Shown here: piece after piece, positions 27,201 to 35,807 of the stretch | How positions within the stretch are numbered: the first letter of the stretch is position 1 | Layout of the letters: each line of letters begins with the position of its first letter | Assembly (NCBI GenBank): GCA_038254545.1 | Contig: JBBSGB010000020.1 | Span: 1-59,855 of the forward strand | DNA from: CAHJXF01 sp038254545 | Lineage (GTDB): Bacteria > Pseudomonadota > Gammaproteobacteria > Burkholderiales > Burkholderiaceae_D | Direction of reading: 5' to 3' | Length of the DNA stretch: 59,855 nt | Notes under the pieces: generated by a model | What the model was told of the DNA's origin: nothing | Databases searched by the model: none | What the model saw: the letters and a program-made list of their open reading frames with translations, nothing else | Made by a program: the position numbers and the translations under genes

Positions 27201-28494
27201 CAGAACACGAAACTGTAAGATACAGAAATGATGTTGATATTCCGGTTGCTGATATTGCTTCCGGAAGGCGCGTCGACCAATTGGGAAACTTCGCCGATAT
27301 AGGTTCTCAGGTATTCGGCCTTGAGTTTGCTCTTCGCGGTGAATGAATAGGATGTTCCAAGCGCCCAAGCGTGTTGATCATACGCAACGATTTGATCGGC
27401 ACCGAGGCGTTGCGAGGCGTTGATTAATGCAGCGGCTGGCAAGAAATTCGGCACTGTGTTGCTGTTGACGCGTCGATAGAAGTTCCGCGTCCGTGGCGCT
27501 GAACGCAGAAACGAATACGTGATATAAGGGGTCCATTTATCGAACGACCTGAGCAACGATAAATAACCTCTGTTTCCTTGCGGAGCGAAGTCCGAATCCG
27601 ACACCAGGCTGCGGGCGAATTCACTGATAAGGCGTACATTGCCCGACAATGCAAGATCGGCGCCCAAGGTCATCGTGTCGTTTGTCACGCCTCGGGCGGT
27701 CGGAACGCCCGGTCCGGGAAGCGAAGGATCGACTTGATAATATCCAATCCCGGGCGCTATCTCGACGAGCGGAAAGGTCGATGCAAACGGCATTCCATCG
27801 CGGCGTCTGATAACCGCCCGCCCGATGCCGAGCCGAACGGTTTGATCCTTCGCCCTGAACGACAACACCAATCCTCCCAGCTTGAAATCGAGACTGGCAA
27901 AATTCGCTCCGGGGCCTTGGACACCGGGGATGCCATCGCGAAACCAGAAGCGGAAGTCGTTCTTCGATTTCCCCCAAAACCCGTCGAGCGAAATATCACC
28001 TTGTTGCATCGACCAGTTCTTGCTGAACGACAAACCCGTGAAGTCGTTGCTCGGCACGATCGAATACATCTCGGTGGGCAAGCGCGCAAAATCATAAGTT
28101 GCACCTACATCGTAGGTTTCCGAATACAGATACAGCGGAATGCGCTGTTTGCCAGCGCGAACAAGCCAATCGTTGGTTGGTCGATAGGACAGGAAGGCCC
28201 ACGATATCGATCCCTCGAATCGACTGTCATTGGCAGTCGCAGGGGCGATCTTCGCCTGCACCGTAGCGCCGAATTGATCGGCGAACTTCGTATCCAGTTG
28301 CAAGCCCGCGACCGAATCCCGCTTTAAAGTGCCGCCGTCGTCGATGAAGCGCTGGTAGGCATATGACTGATTGGAGCGCGCGTATCCGACAGTGCCGAAT
28401 CCGGAATAGGAATATTCAAAAGCCTGCCCGCGACAGGGAGCCCGCAAAGTACCGCAATCAAAAGCCATGCGCCCGAGAGGCTCATTTTCTGCAT
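27200..28494 (-). CDS. Outer-membrane porin, signal peptide out of frame
   Basis: A beta-barrel protein of about 430 residues ending in NIISVSYSFVF, the aromatic C-terminal signature of outer-membrane proteins. Alternating strands are visible throughout (SYSGFGTVGYARSNQSYAY, LVRAGKQRIPLYLYSE, IGYYQVDPSLPG), as in DcaP/OprO-like porins. The main open frame begins at 28468 (MAFDCGTLRAPC) without a signal peptide. A good one, MQKMSLSGAWLLIAVLCGL and PVAG, starts at the ATG at 28492-28494 but in another frame. A one-base shift near 28430 separates them. Unless this is a sequence error, the product cannot be exported. Lower GC than its neighbours. Preceded by an AT-rich gap and coupled to the PstS-like gene. 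Confidence 0.75.
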
Positions 28495-28577
28495 TGCGCT
28501 ATTGTCATAGTAATAAGAATTGTTGTCCGCGAGATTAAATGCTTTTCAGTTATTTATCCATCTTCTTGCGTGAATCA
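28495..28577 (-). promoter_or_regulatory. AT-rich gap upstream of the porin gene, possible promoter
   Basis: 83 bases between the kinase remnant and the porin signal peptide. They are much more AT-rich than the surroundings, with runs such as GGATAAATAACTG and TCTTATTACTATG on the minus strand. This composition suggests a promoter that lets the porin and PstS-like genes be expressed apart from the kinase. I cannot assign -35 and -10 boxes with confidence. Confidence 0.35.
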
Positions 28578-29303
28578 CTATCTTTCCTCGGGTTGGACGC
28601 TGGCCTGAGTGGCCAAGGCATCGTCGATCAAACGCAGGGCGATATCAAATTCGAAATTCTCGAGCGCCCGGGAAATGCGCTGTGTCGATTCGATCGACAG
28701 GCGCTCGCCGACACTGCTGCGCTCTTGTTCCCAGAGTTCTCTGGCTTCCACGTCGCCTTGCAGGAGCAGCGCGCGAAATTCGCCCAGCCAGGCGGTGGGT
28801 GCGCTCATGCCGCGCTGCTCCGAGCCACCCGCATCCATGTCGTCGTCGTGCTCTCGCTCGAAATGTGCGGCCAGCGCGATCACCAGAGGTGTTAGAGACT
28901 CGGCCGTCGCTGCGAGATGGGTTTGCGCGGCGATCGGGTCCTGCGCGCGAGCGGCTTACTCCAGCGATGCCGCGCGCTCGCGAACTTCATGGGCGCCCAA
29001 GCTGGCTGCGAGGCCTTTCAAGGTGTGAGCTTCACGGGTTGCCTCGTCCCATCGGGCGGTGGCGAGCAGAGCCTCGAACAGCGACCCGAAGCCCGCATAT
29101 TCACGCGCGAATCTCTCGACCAGTTGGAGGTAGAGATGGACCTTGCCATCGGTGTGATGCAGGCCAGAGCGAACGTCGAGTCCGCGTATGCCGGGCAGAT
29201 TAGAACGAGCGCCGGCTGCCGCAGGCGTACTGCGCGCCGGCAAGGGTTGCTTCGGCCCCGAGCGTGCCGCGACCCTGCGCCGATCGAGTTTCGCAAGCGT
29301 TGC
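28578..29303 (-). pseudogene. Separated C-terminal Hpt part of the hybrid histidine kinase
   Basis: This stretch continues the kinase frame after its TAG stop at 29304-29306. It reads ATLAKLDRRRV, a linker, and then a phosphotransfer domain with the histidine in REAHTLKGLAASLGA. A second in-frame stop, TAA at 28956-28958, follows AASLE, and the frame then resumes to a natural stop at 28578. All three segments are in one frame, so an ancestral kinase-receiver-receiver-Hpt protein is the simplest reading. A TTG at 29243 could start a separate Hpt protein, but it has no clear ribosome site and would end at the second stop. Confidence 0.7.
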
Positions 29304-31817
29304 CTAAAGGACGTCGGGGTCGATCGGTTTGCTGAGGTGACCGTTCATGCCCAGCACGCGACAGCGCTCCTGTTCGTCGGTGGTCGCATGGGCCGACAGC
29401 GCGATGATCGGTAGTTCGGCGAAGCGAACATCCATTCTCAACAGACGCGTCGCCTCGTACCCGTCCATGACCGGCATCTGCAAGTCCATCAATACGACCG
29501 AGTAATAGCTCGCACCGTGCGTATTGAGGAGTTCGACGGCTTCCTGCCCGTTGTTGGCTACGCGTAACTCGGCATGCTTGCTTTCGATCAGCTCGACGGC
29601 CAATTGCTGGTTCATCGCGTTGTCTTCGACCAGAAGCACGCGCAGTCCGGTTAGATCCACGCCCGCCGCGGCTCGAGCTTCGGTCGACGCGGGGGCGTTG
29701 CCGTCTCCGGCGAGCCCCTTCACCAGCTCGCGGATCGACTCAGGCAGGACCGGCTTGGGTATGAAATGCCGCGCGCCCAGACCTTCGCCCATGCGATGCA
29801 TGATGTCGGAATCGTAGGCCGACACGATCACCGGCAGCGGAGACTTCGATCCGGTGCGTGCGTTGAGACCCTTCAGCACGCCAGCGCCGTCCATGCGCGG
29901 CATCACCCAGTCGATCAGCATGAGATCGTAGGGGCGGCCCTCACGTTCTGCGCTCTCGACCATCGCGAGCGCGACGTCGCCGTCGTCGGCGCGCTCGACG
30001 CCACCGGGATGGGTGGCGCCCACGCCCAATGCACCCAGTAAATCGGCCAGGGCCAGACTCGCATCGGGCTGATCGTCGACCACCAGGACGCGCATCAGCG
30101 CCGCGTGCGGCAATGGCGGGGACGGAGGTGCCGGCGGCTTGGTGAACGGGAAGCGTGCTGTGAAGATGAAGCTCGATCCCTCACCAGGCGTACTCTCGAC
30201 CCAGATCCTGCCGCCCATCAATTCGACAATCTTCTTAGCGATCGTCAAGCCCAGCCCGGTACCGCCGTATCGACGTGTGGTCGAGCCGTCGGCCTGCGTG
30301 AATTCCTGGAAGAGCCGTGCGATCTCTTCGGTCGTCATGCCGATCCCAGTATCGCGCACGGTGAACCGCAGGGTCTCGCTGTCGGCGTCGCTGGACTCGA
30401 CGCTGATCAACAGCTTCACGTAACCGCTGTGCGTGAACTTGACCGCGTTCGACAACAGATTGCTGAGCACTTGGCCGAGCCTGAGCGCATCACCCATCAA
30501 CGCGCCGCCTTCGCCAAGCAGGCGCGGCTCGGTGATGTCGAAAAGTAACTCGATATCCTTTTCGTGAGCGCGTTGACGCAGCAAGGACAACGCGTTACCC
30601 GCCACGTCCTCGATGCGGAATCTTCCCTCCTCGAGTTCGAGCTTGCCGGCTTCGACCTTCGAGAAGTCGAGGATGTCGTTGATGATCCCGAGCAGCGACT
30701 TGGCGGCGCTGTGGATCTTGCTCACGTAGTCGTGCTGACGCGCGTTTAGACCGGTACCCAGGGCGAGATAAGCCATACCCAGGATCGCGTTCATCGGCGT
30801 GCGAATCTCGTGGCTCATGTTGGCGAGGAACATCGACTTCGCGTTGGTCGCGTCGACTGCCTCCTTCTTCGCCGCCTCCAATTCTTTCTGGGTCGAATGA
30901 CGGCGATCGATGTCGTCTTCGATCGCCTGAGCCATCGAGTCGACCGTTTGTCCGAACGCCTTGAGTTCATCGACGCCGCTGAGCTGCCCAGTACGTGTCG
31001 CGTACTTTCCGCCGGCCAACAGGGCGGCCGCATTGCCGAGCTGTTGAATGGGGACCAGCACCTGTCGCCGGATCACGCGCAATCCCAGCAGCACCATCGC
31101 GATGGTCGCCGCCATGCTGATGAGTGACAGGAGAATCCAGCGCTCGAGCCACGTCTCGGCTGCTGCCACATCGGCTCGCGTGCGACGATCGGTCCGCGTG
31201 ACGAGGTCGTCGACTGCATGCGAAAGATCGGATTTCAGGAGGCTGTAGGCATTGCTATAAACCAGCGTCGTCGCGAAGTCGAGTCGCGGCGAACCATCGG
31301 AGACGAATTCCCTAGTTTCGGGGTTGTACAGGCCCTGGGTGGCAGCAAACGCGATCTGTTCGACCTTGTTCATCTCGGCGGTCGCGTCCAGGACGTGCCT
31401 GAGCGCCACCAACTCATCGCCGCTGAACCCTTCGGACTTCATCAAGTCGGCGAGCGAGCGCTTGTTGCCTTCGGCGAGAATCACGTGCTTGACGCGCCCT
31501 GCGATCACGTCGTCCCAGTAGGTACGTGTATTTTCCGCGACGGGCGCGGGCTTCTCGCCCTGACGCGCACCCAAGATGTCGTAGTAGTAGAGCAGGTAGC
31601 GAGGCTCACCTGTGGCCGTATAGGCGCGAACGAGACTCGCCAGGCGCTCGGTCTCGCGCTGCAGTTCGTTGGCAAGCGCCAGTGCGCTCTGACGGTGATC
31701 CTGCGCGACGGCGACTTCACGATGTGCCTGCTTGATCGCCAGAAGAAACAGAGCATTCGCCCCGAGTGCGAACAGCACCGCACCAAAGAACCAGGACGAG
31801 ACCGATCCGAGTCGCAC
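29304..31817 (-). CDS. Hybrid sensor histidine kinase with two receiver domains
   Basis: An inner-membrane signalling kinase of 837 residues from a GTG start. Domains in order: membrane helix 1 (about 8-28), a helical periplasmic sensor of about 180 residues, membrane helix 2 (about 215-240), a HAMP-like linker, HisKA with the phospho-histidine in FLANMSHEIRTPMNAILGM near 335, the ATPase domain (NLLSNAVKFT, DTGIGM, GGTGLGLTI), receiver 1 from about 574 (VLVVDDQPDASL, LMLIDWVMPRMDG) and receiver 2 from about 725 (VLLVEDNAMNQQ, VLMDLQMPVMDG). The protein stops at SKPIDPDVL, just before the Hpt domain. It follows the cyclase gene by 12 bases. The sensor resembles no family I can name with certainty. 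Confidence 0.88.
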   Translation of the reverse strand: MRLGSVSSWFFGAVLFALGANALFLLAIKQAHREVAVAQDHRQSALALANELQRETERLASLVRAYTATGEPRYLLYYYDILGARQGEKPAPVAENTRTYWDDVIAGRVKHVILAEGNKRSLADLMKSEGFSGDELVALRHVLDATAEMNKVEQIAFAATQGLYNPETREFVSDGSPRLDFATTLVYSNAYSLLKSDLSHAVDDLVTRTDRRTRADVAAAETWLERWILLSLISMAATIAMVLLGLRVIRRQVLVPIQQLGNAAALLAGGKYATRTGQLSGVDELKAFGQTVDSMAQAIEDDIDRRHSTQKELEAAKKEAVDATNAKSMFLANMSHEIRTPMNAILGMAYLALGTGLNARQHDYVSKIHSAAKSLLGIINDILDFSKVEAGKLELEEGRFRIEDVAGNALSLLRQRAHEKDIELLFDITEPRLLGEGGALMGDALRLGQVLSNLLSNAVKFTHSGYVKLLISVESSDADSETLRFTVRDTGIGMTTEEIARLFQEFTQADGSTTRRYGGTGLGLTIAKKIVELMGGRIWVESTPGEGSSFIFTARFPFTKPPAPPSPPLPHAALMRVLVVDDQPDASLALADLLGALGVGATHPGGVERADDGDVALAMVESAEREGRPYDLMLIDWVMPRMDGAGVLKGLNARTGSKSPLPVIVSAYDSDIMHRMGEGLGARHFIPKPVLPESIRELVKGLAGDGNAPASTEARAAAGVDLTGLRVLLVEDNAMNQQLAVELIESKHAELRVANNGQEAVELLNTHGASYYSVVLMDLQMPVMDGYEATRLLRMDVRFAELPIIALSAHATTDEQERCRVLGMNGHLSKPIDPDVL

Positions 31818-31829
31818 GGCGTGGGGACG

Positions 31830-33107
31830 CTAGGGAAGCTCGTGTGCGGTCGGCGGTCCCGCGACCCGATCGGTCGAACGGCGAGACCAGCGTTCGGCCT
31901 GCCCATCGGAACGCGCATCGGAGTCGGCCGCGTAGCCCAGCACCGAGTACGCCGCAACCGGTCGATGAAAGCCCTTCAGCTGCAGGTCACCCATCGCGAC
32001 GGCGTCCGCGAAATCAGCGACGAAGGAATGCACCCGCTGCGAGATCAGGATCTGGCCGCCGGCCGCCTCGCCGCACAAGCGCGCGGCGAGATTGGTCACG
32101 GTTCCGATCACGCCATAGTCGCGCCGCCCTTCGAATCCAATCGCGCCGATGGTCGCGTAGCCTTGCGCGACGCCGATCCCCATCGCGAGCTGATAGCCGC
32201 GCTTCTTCCATCCCTGCGCGAGGTTCGCGAAGCGTTCCTGCATGGCGATGGTCATGCGTACCGCTTCGGCGGCGGGGTTGTCGATCAGCACCGGATCGTT
32301 GAAGAAGATCATGATGCCGTCGCCCGCAAAGCGCTCGATCGTTCCGCCGCACGCCGCGACGATGGCGCCCATCGCCTCGTGGTATTCGCTGATCACGCCC
32401 ATCACGTCTTCGGGATCGGAAGTCTCGGTGAACTCGGTGAAGCCCCGCAGATCGAGAAACACCGCCGCCACTTCGCGCCGATGGCTCTTCAGCGGATCCT
32501 CTGCGGAGTCCGAGAGCAGGAGGTCGACCACCGAAGGCGAGAAGAAACGCTTGAGCTTGCCCAGCCGCTCCAGCTGCGCAACGCCATCGCGCACGCGATC
32601 CTCGAGAGTTTGATTGAACTGCGACAGCTCGTCGGCTTGCGCTTCGAGCTTGGCGATCATGCGTTCCATCGCCCGTGCCTGGGCGCGCAGCAAGAGATGG
32701 GTCTTGATGCGCGCCTTGACGATCGGCGCGCTGATCGGCTTGGTGAGGTAGTCGATGCCACCGGCTTCCAAGCCCTTGGCTTCGTCCTCGACCTCATTCA
32801 TTGCGGTCACGAAAATGACAGGGATGTTGCACGTTGAAGGGTCGGCCTTCAGGCGTCTGCATACTTCGTAGCCGTCCATGCCCGGCATCATGACGTCCAG
32901 CAACACCATGTCGGGAGGCGAGGCCGAGAATGCGAGCTTGAGCGCTTTCTCGCCGCTGACCGCAGCCTTGGTGCGGTAGTCGGGCTTGAGGATTTCGCTG
33001 AGCAGCGTGAGGTTCGCAGGGGTATCGTCGACGATGAGAATGGTCGGCTTGTCGGACGCTGCAGTCATGTGCGTCGCCTGACCGTTCAACAAGTTGTGAG
33101 AACTCAT
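31830..33107 (-). CDS. Response regulator with class III nucleotide cyclase output
   Basis: A cytoplasmic regulator of 425 residues: receiver domain (ILIVDDTPANLTLL, phospho-acceptor in VLLDVMMPGMDGYEV, FVTAM, LTKPI), a coiled-coil linker near 140-190, then a class III cyclase domain. The metal aspartates are in VFLDLRGFTEF and FAGDGIMIFF, and the transition-state Asn/Arg are in VTNLAARL. The purine-specificity positions hold Arg259 (in ERFAGD, usually Lys for ATP) and Gly332 (in DYGVIG, usually Asp or Thr), so cAMP versus cGMP cannot be predicted. The start at 33107 has a strong GGGGAGG site 7 bases before it. First gene of the operon leading to the kinase, porin and PstS-like genes. Confidence 0.88.
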   Translation of the reverse strand: MSSHNLLNGQATHMTAASDKPTILIVDDTPANLTLLSEILKPDYRTKAAVSGEKALKLAFSASPPDMVLLDVMMPGMDGYEVCRRLKADPSTCNIPVIFVTAMNEVEDEAKGLEAGGIDYLTKPISAPIVKARIKTHLLLRAQARAMERMIAKLEAQADELSQFNQTLEDRVRDGVAQLERLGKLKRFFSPSVVDLLLSDSAEDPLKSHRREVAAVFLDLRGFTEFTETSDPEDVMGVISEYHEAMGAIVAACGGTIERFAGDGIMIFFNDPVLIDNPAAEAVRMTIAMQERFANLAQGWKKRGYQLAMGIGVAQGYATIGAIGFEGRRDYGVIGTVTNLAARLCGEAAGGQILISQRVHSFVADFADAVAMGDLQLKGFHRPVAAYSVLGYAADSDARSDGQAERWSRRSTDRVAGPPTAHELP

Positions 33108-33185
33108 CCGACCGCCTCCCCAAGGATCGCCGAACAAAACTGCAGCAGGTTGCAGGGCCTGTCAAGAATTATTCGTGTGAAATGA

Positions 33186-33206
33186 TCACGGTTGCGAAAG
33201 CCGTGA
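33186..33206. repeat. Inverted repeat between the cyclase operon and lolA
   Basis: TCACGG (33186-33191) and CCGTGA (33201-33206) form a dyad with a 9-base centre in the 255-base divergent region. It could be an operator for the cyclase operon or for lolA. The arms are short, so chance is possible in GC-rich DNA. No T-run follows, so it is not a terminator. Confidence 0.3.
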
Positions 33207-33362
33207 CGTTGGGCAGGCTGATTGCCGGATCGCATCCGTTGATGCGCCAGAAACGTTCTGTTTCACGAAGCCGACGTCTGGGAGGGAACGCGCCAGGACC
33301 GGGTCGACTCTCATCACCGCGCGATAATCGGAACGGGATCGAATGCCCAAACGACAAACCTC

Positions 33363-34034
33363 ATGAATACCCGACCCGCATCGAAGACGCGCCAGGCGCA
33401 TCGGCACCGCGCGTTTTTTCTCGCAAGCGCCGCGACCTGTTTGGCGATGGCGCTTGGAATGAACTTCGCTCGCGCCAATGCCATCGACGACCTGCATGCC
33501 TTCGCGACGCAGACCAAGACCGCGAAGGGCAACTTCACGCAGCACGTCGTCTCGCGCAACAAGCAGGCATCGCAGCCCACCACCGGCGACTTCGTGTTCG
33601 CGCGGCCGGGCCGGTTTCGCTGGACCTACAGCAAGCCCTACGAACAAGTGCTGGTGGCCGACGGCGACAAGCTCTCGATCTACGACAAGGACTTGAACCA
33701 GGTCACCGTGAGGAAGCTCGGCGATGCGCTCGGCGGCACGCCCGCGTCGATACTCTTCGGCAGCAACGATCTCGACAAGAATTTCGAACTGAAGGATGCC
33801 GGTGTGCGCGATGGCGTCGCGTGGCTCGAGGCCACGCCGAAGACCCGGGACACCGCATTCGAAAAGATTTCGATCGGCTTTCGCAGCGGCGAACTCGCGG
33901 CCATGGAACTGCGCGACGCGCTGGGGCAAGTCACCTTGCTCACGTTCAGCGATGTCGAGCGCAACCCCAAGGTCGATGCCGCGACGTTCACGTTCACGCC
34001 GCCCAAGGGCGCGGACGTGCTGCAGCAGAATTGA
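33363..34034 (+). CDS. lolA: Outer-membrane lipoprotein carrier protein
   Basis: A periplasmic chaperone that ferries lipoproteins from LolCDE to LolB. The 223-residue precursor has an N-terminal signal region (ATCLAMALGMNFARANA), then IDDLHAFATQTKTAKGNFTQHV, FVFARPGRFRWTYSKPYEQV and LSIYDKDLNQVTVR, which are the conserved LolA strands. The ending 'TFTPPKGADVLQQN' is typical. In relatives it follows ftsK directly; here the signalling operon on the other strand has come between them. rarA, usually next, is absent from this window. Confidence 0.95.
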   Translation: MNTRPASKTRQAHRHRAFFLASAATCLAMALGMNFARANAIDDLHAFATQTKTAKGNFTQHVVSRNKQASQPTTGDFVFARPGRFRWTYSKPYEQVLVADGDKLSIYDKDLNQVTVRKLGDALGGTPASILFGSNDLDKNFELKDAGVRDGVAWLEATPKTRDTAFEKISIGFRSGELAAMELRDALGQVTLLTFSDVERNPKVDAATFTFTPPKGADVLQQN

Positions 34035-34463
34035 TCAGGTCTCGAGCTTCGCATCCATCGTGATCTCGGCGTTCAGCAATTTCGAAACCGGACACCCCGT
34101 TTTCGCCGCTTGAACCGCCATCTCGAAAGCCGCCTTTTCGGCACGCGGAATCTTGACGTTCACATCCAAGTGCACCGCCTTGATCGCGAAGCCGCCGGCA
34201 TCCTTGTCGAGCGAGACCGTGGCGGTGGTGCGTATGCTCTCGGCTGTCATGCCCGCTTCGCCGAGTTGCAGCGACAAGGCCATCGAGAAACAGGCCGCAT
34301 GCGCGGCGCCGATCAGCTCTTCGGGGTTGCTGCCCTTGCCGCCTTCGAAGCGCGCGTTGAATCCGTAAGGTGCCTCCTTGAGGACGCCGCTCTCGGTCGA
34401 GATGGTGCCGCCACCGTCCTTGATGCCGCCGTGCCAATACGCGGATCCGCTTTTCTTGATCAT
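34035..34463 (-). CDS. osmC: OsmC-family peroxiredoxin
   Basis: A 142-residue thiol peroxidase that reduces organic hydroperoxides. The two redox cysteines are in AAHAACFSMALS near residue 55 and AKTGCPVSKLL near 123, with the N-terminal GSAYWHGGIKDGGGTISTES and the NPEELIGAAH block. This matches the OsmC branch, not Ohr. Its stop abuts that of lolA, so the two genes are convergent with no room for a separate terminator. Normal length. Confidence 0.92.
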   Translation of the reverse strand: MIKKSGSAYWHGGIKDGGGTISTESGVLKEAPYGFNARFEGGKGSNPEELIGAAHAACFSMALSLQLGEAGMTAESIRTTATVSLDKDAGGFAIKAVHLDVNVKIPRAEKAAFEMAVQAAKTGCPVSKLLNAEITMDAKLET

Positions 34464-34521
34464 TGCCCGCTCCCGATTGTGTTCGTCGAACTTCGATAGG
34501 TCGCACGCGCCGAAAAAAAGT

Positions 34522-34890
34522 TCAGCGCGCGAGCCACACCAGGATCAGGGCGATCGCACCGGGCAGCGCCTGGACCCAGAGAACCTTGCGATTGACGGTG
34601 ATCCCGCCGAACACGCCGGCGACGACCACGCACACCAGAAAGAAAGTTGCGACCGCGAAGCCCAGCGGAGTGGTCAATCCGGCAATCACGCTCCACAGCA
34701 ATCCCGCGACGAGAAAGCCGTTGTAAAGTCCCTGATTGGCGGCCAGTCCCTTGCTCTCCTCGGCGAACTCGGGTGTGAGGCCGAAGGTCTTCCGCCCGAA
34801 CGGCTTGGTCCACAACACCATCTCCAGCACCATGAAGTAGGCGTGCAGGGCGGCGACCAGAAGTACGGCAATGATTGCGACGGTGTTCAT
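34522..34890 (-). CDS. DUF1304 membrane protein
   Basis: A 122-residue integral membrane protein with four predicted helices: VAIIAVLLVAALHAYFMVLE, a stretch around GLYNGFLVAGLLWSVIAG, one around VATFFLVCVVVAGVFGGI and LPGAIALILVWLA. The motif NQGLYNGFLVAGL is characteristic of DUF1304, whose function is not established. The ATG (34888-34890) overlaps the stop of the YdeI-like remnant by four bases, suggesting that the two genes were once translationally coupled. Confidence 0.87.
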   Translation of the reverse strand: MNTVAIIAVLLVAALHAYFMVLEMVLWTKPFGRKTFGLTPEFAEESKGLAANQGLYNGFLVAGLLWSVIAGLTTPLGFAVATFFLVCVVVAGVFGGITVNRKVLWVQALPGAIALILVWLAR

Positions 34891-35295
34891 GCACTTGCTC
34901 CTCGTTGGTACTTCCAGTGACTTGCCTTGCCTTCGGATATCCATTCGATGGCCGGCGCAAGACGCGATGCGCGGGCTTCGGCGCGCTTTGCCTCGACGAT
35001 CCACTCGATGTATTCGCGTCGTGCGCTCGGGCTGAACTTGTCGAAGGCCGCGTTGGCCTTCGCGTTGCCTTTCAATGCGCGCGACAAGTCGTCGGGCATG
35101 TCCAGCGCCGGCTTGGGCGCAAGCTTCGCGCGGGCTGGTGCGGGCCCGACCTCGTTGAGCTTCATCGCTGCCTTGATGAAGCCCGTCAATTCCCGCTTGT
35201 CCGGCAGGTCGTCCAGCGACGCGATGCGCCCGAGGCTGCCCAAATTCCGCCGACTTCGCGATGTAGGTATCGACACGCGGATCACGCGTTCCCAT
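34887..35295 (-). pseudogene. YdeI/OmpD-associated family protein with an internal deletion
   Basis: The first residues, MGTRDPRVDTYIAKSAEFG, match the family's usual start, and the later part (GSLGRIASLDDLPDKREL through FSPSARREYIEWIVEAKRAE) matches its C-terminal half. The two are in different frames and meet near 35240, and the central part of about 60 residues that normally lies between them (with the conserved MxW and FxFWK elements) is missing. An internal deletion that also shifted the frame explains this. A shortened product from a downstream start at 35285 is open but lacks the fold's first half. Confidence 0.75.
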
Positions 35296-35334
35296 CGCCG
35301 GTCTCTCCCGTAAAGATTTTTTACTTCAGCAGAG

Positions 35335-35730
35335 TTACTTCGGCGGATTGAACACGTCTACGACCGTGAACACTACCGGCGTCGTCCCGTCGTTGCGCCA
35401 CCAGTGGGTGGTGTTGCGGTCGGAAATCACGCTCTCGCCTTCGACCACTTCGCGCCTGGCGTCGCCGCGAAACTCGGTGACGCTGCCCTTGGAGACGATC
35501 TCGAGCGCGGGCCGGTCCTTGTGATTGTGAACCGCGAACACGCCGCCCGGCTCGAGCGTGATCGAACGCATGCGCAACTGGCGTCCGGCCATGCCTTCGA
35601 TCTCGGGACCGACTCTCACGCCTTTGTTCTCGGCAGGCGGTTGTTGCGCGAATGCGCTTGCGCCGATTGAAAGGCTGATGGCGATCCCAAAGACGTTACC
35701 GACAAGCGCGCTCCCGAATCGCTCGTGCAT
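35335..35730 (-). CDS. Secreted cupin-domain protein
   Basis: A 131-residue protein with a signal peptide (VFGIAISLSIGASAFAQQ) followed by a single cupin barrel. The metal-binding cupin motif 1 is seen in GGVFAVHNHKDRPALEIV (His-X-His and a later Glu), and motif 2 in NTTHWWRNDGTTPVVF. Such small periplasmic cupins are widespread, and their substrates are mostly unknown. It is 39 bases upstream of the YdeI-like remnant on the same strand. The ATG at 35728-35730 gives the correct signal-peptide start, although the frame is open further. Confidence 0.82.
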   Translation of the reverse strand: MHERFGSALVGNVFGIAISLSIGASAFAQQPPAENKGVRVGPEIEGMAGRQLRMRSITLEPGGVFAVHNHKDRPALEIVSKGSVTEFRGDARREVVEGESVISDRNTTHWWRNDGTTPVVFTVVDVFNPPK

Positions 35731-35807
35731 CGTGTTCCCGTGTTGATCTCGAAGCGCGCATCCTAAAAGAGCCGTCACGCAACCGCAATGCGGACGTACC
35801 CCTGCGT

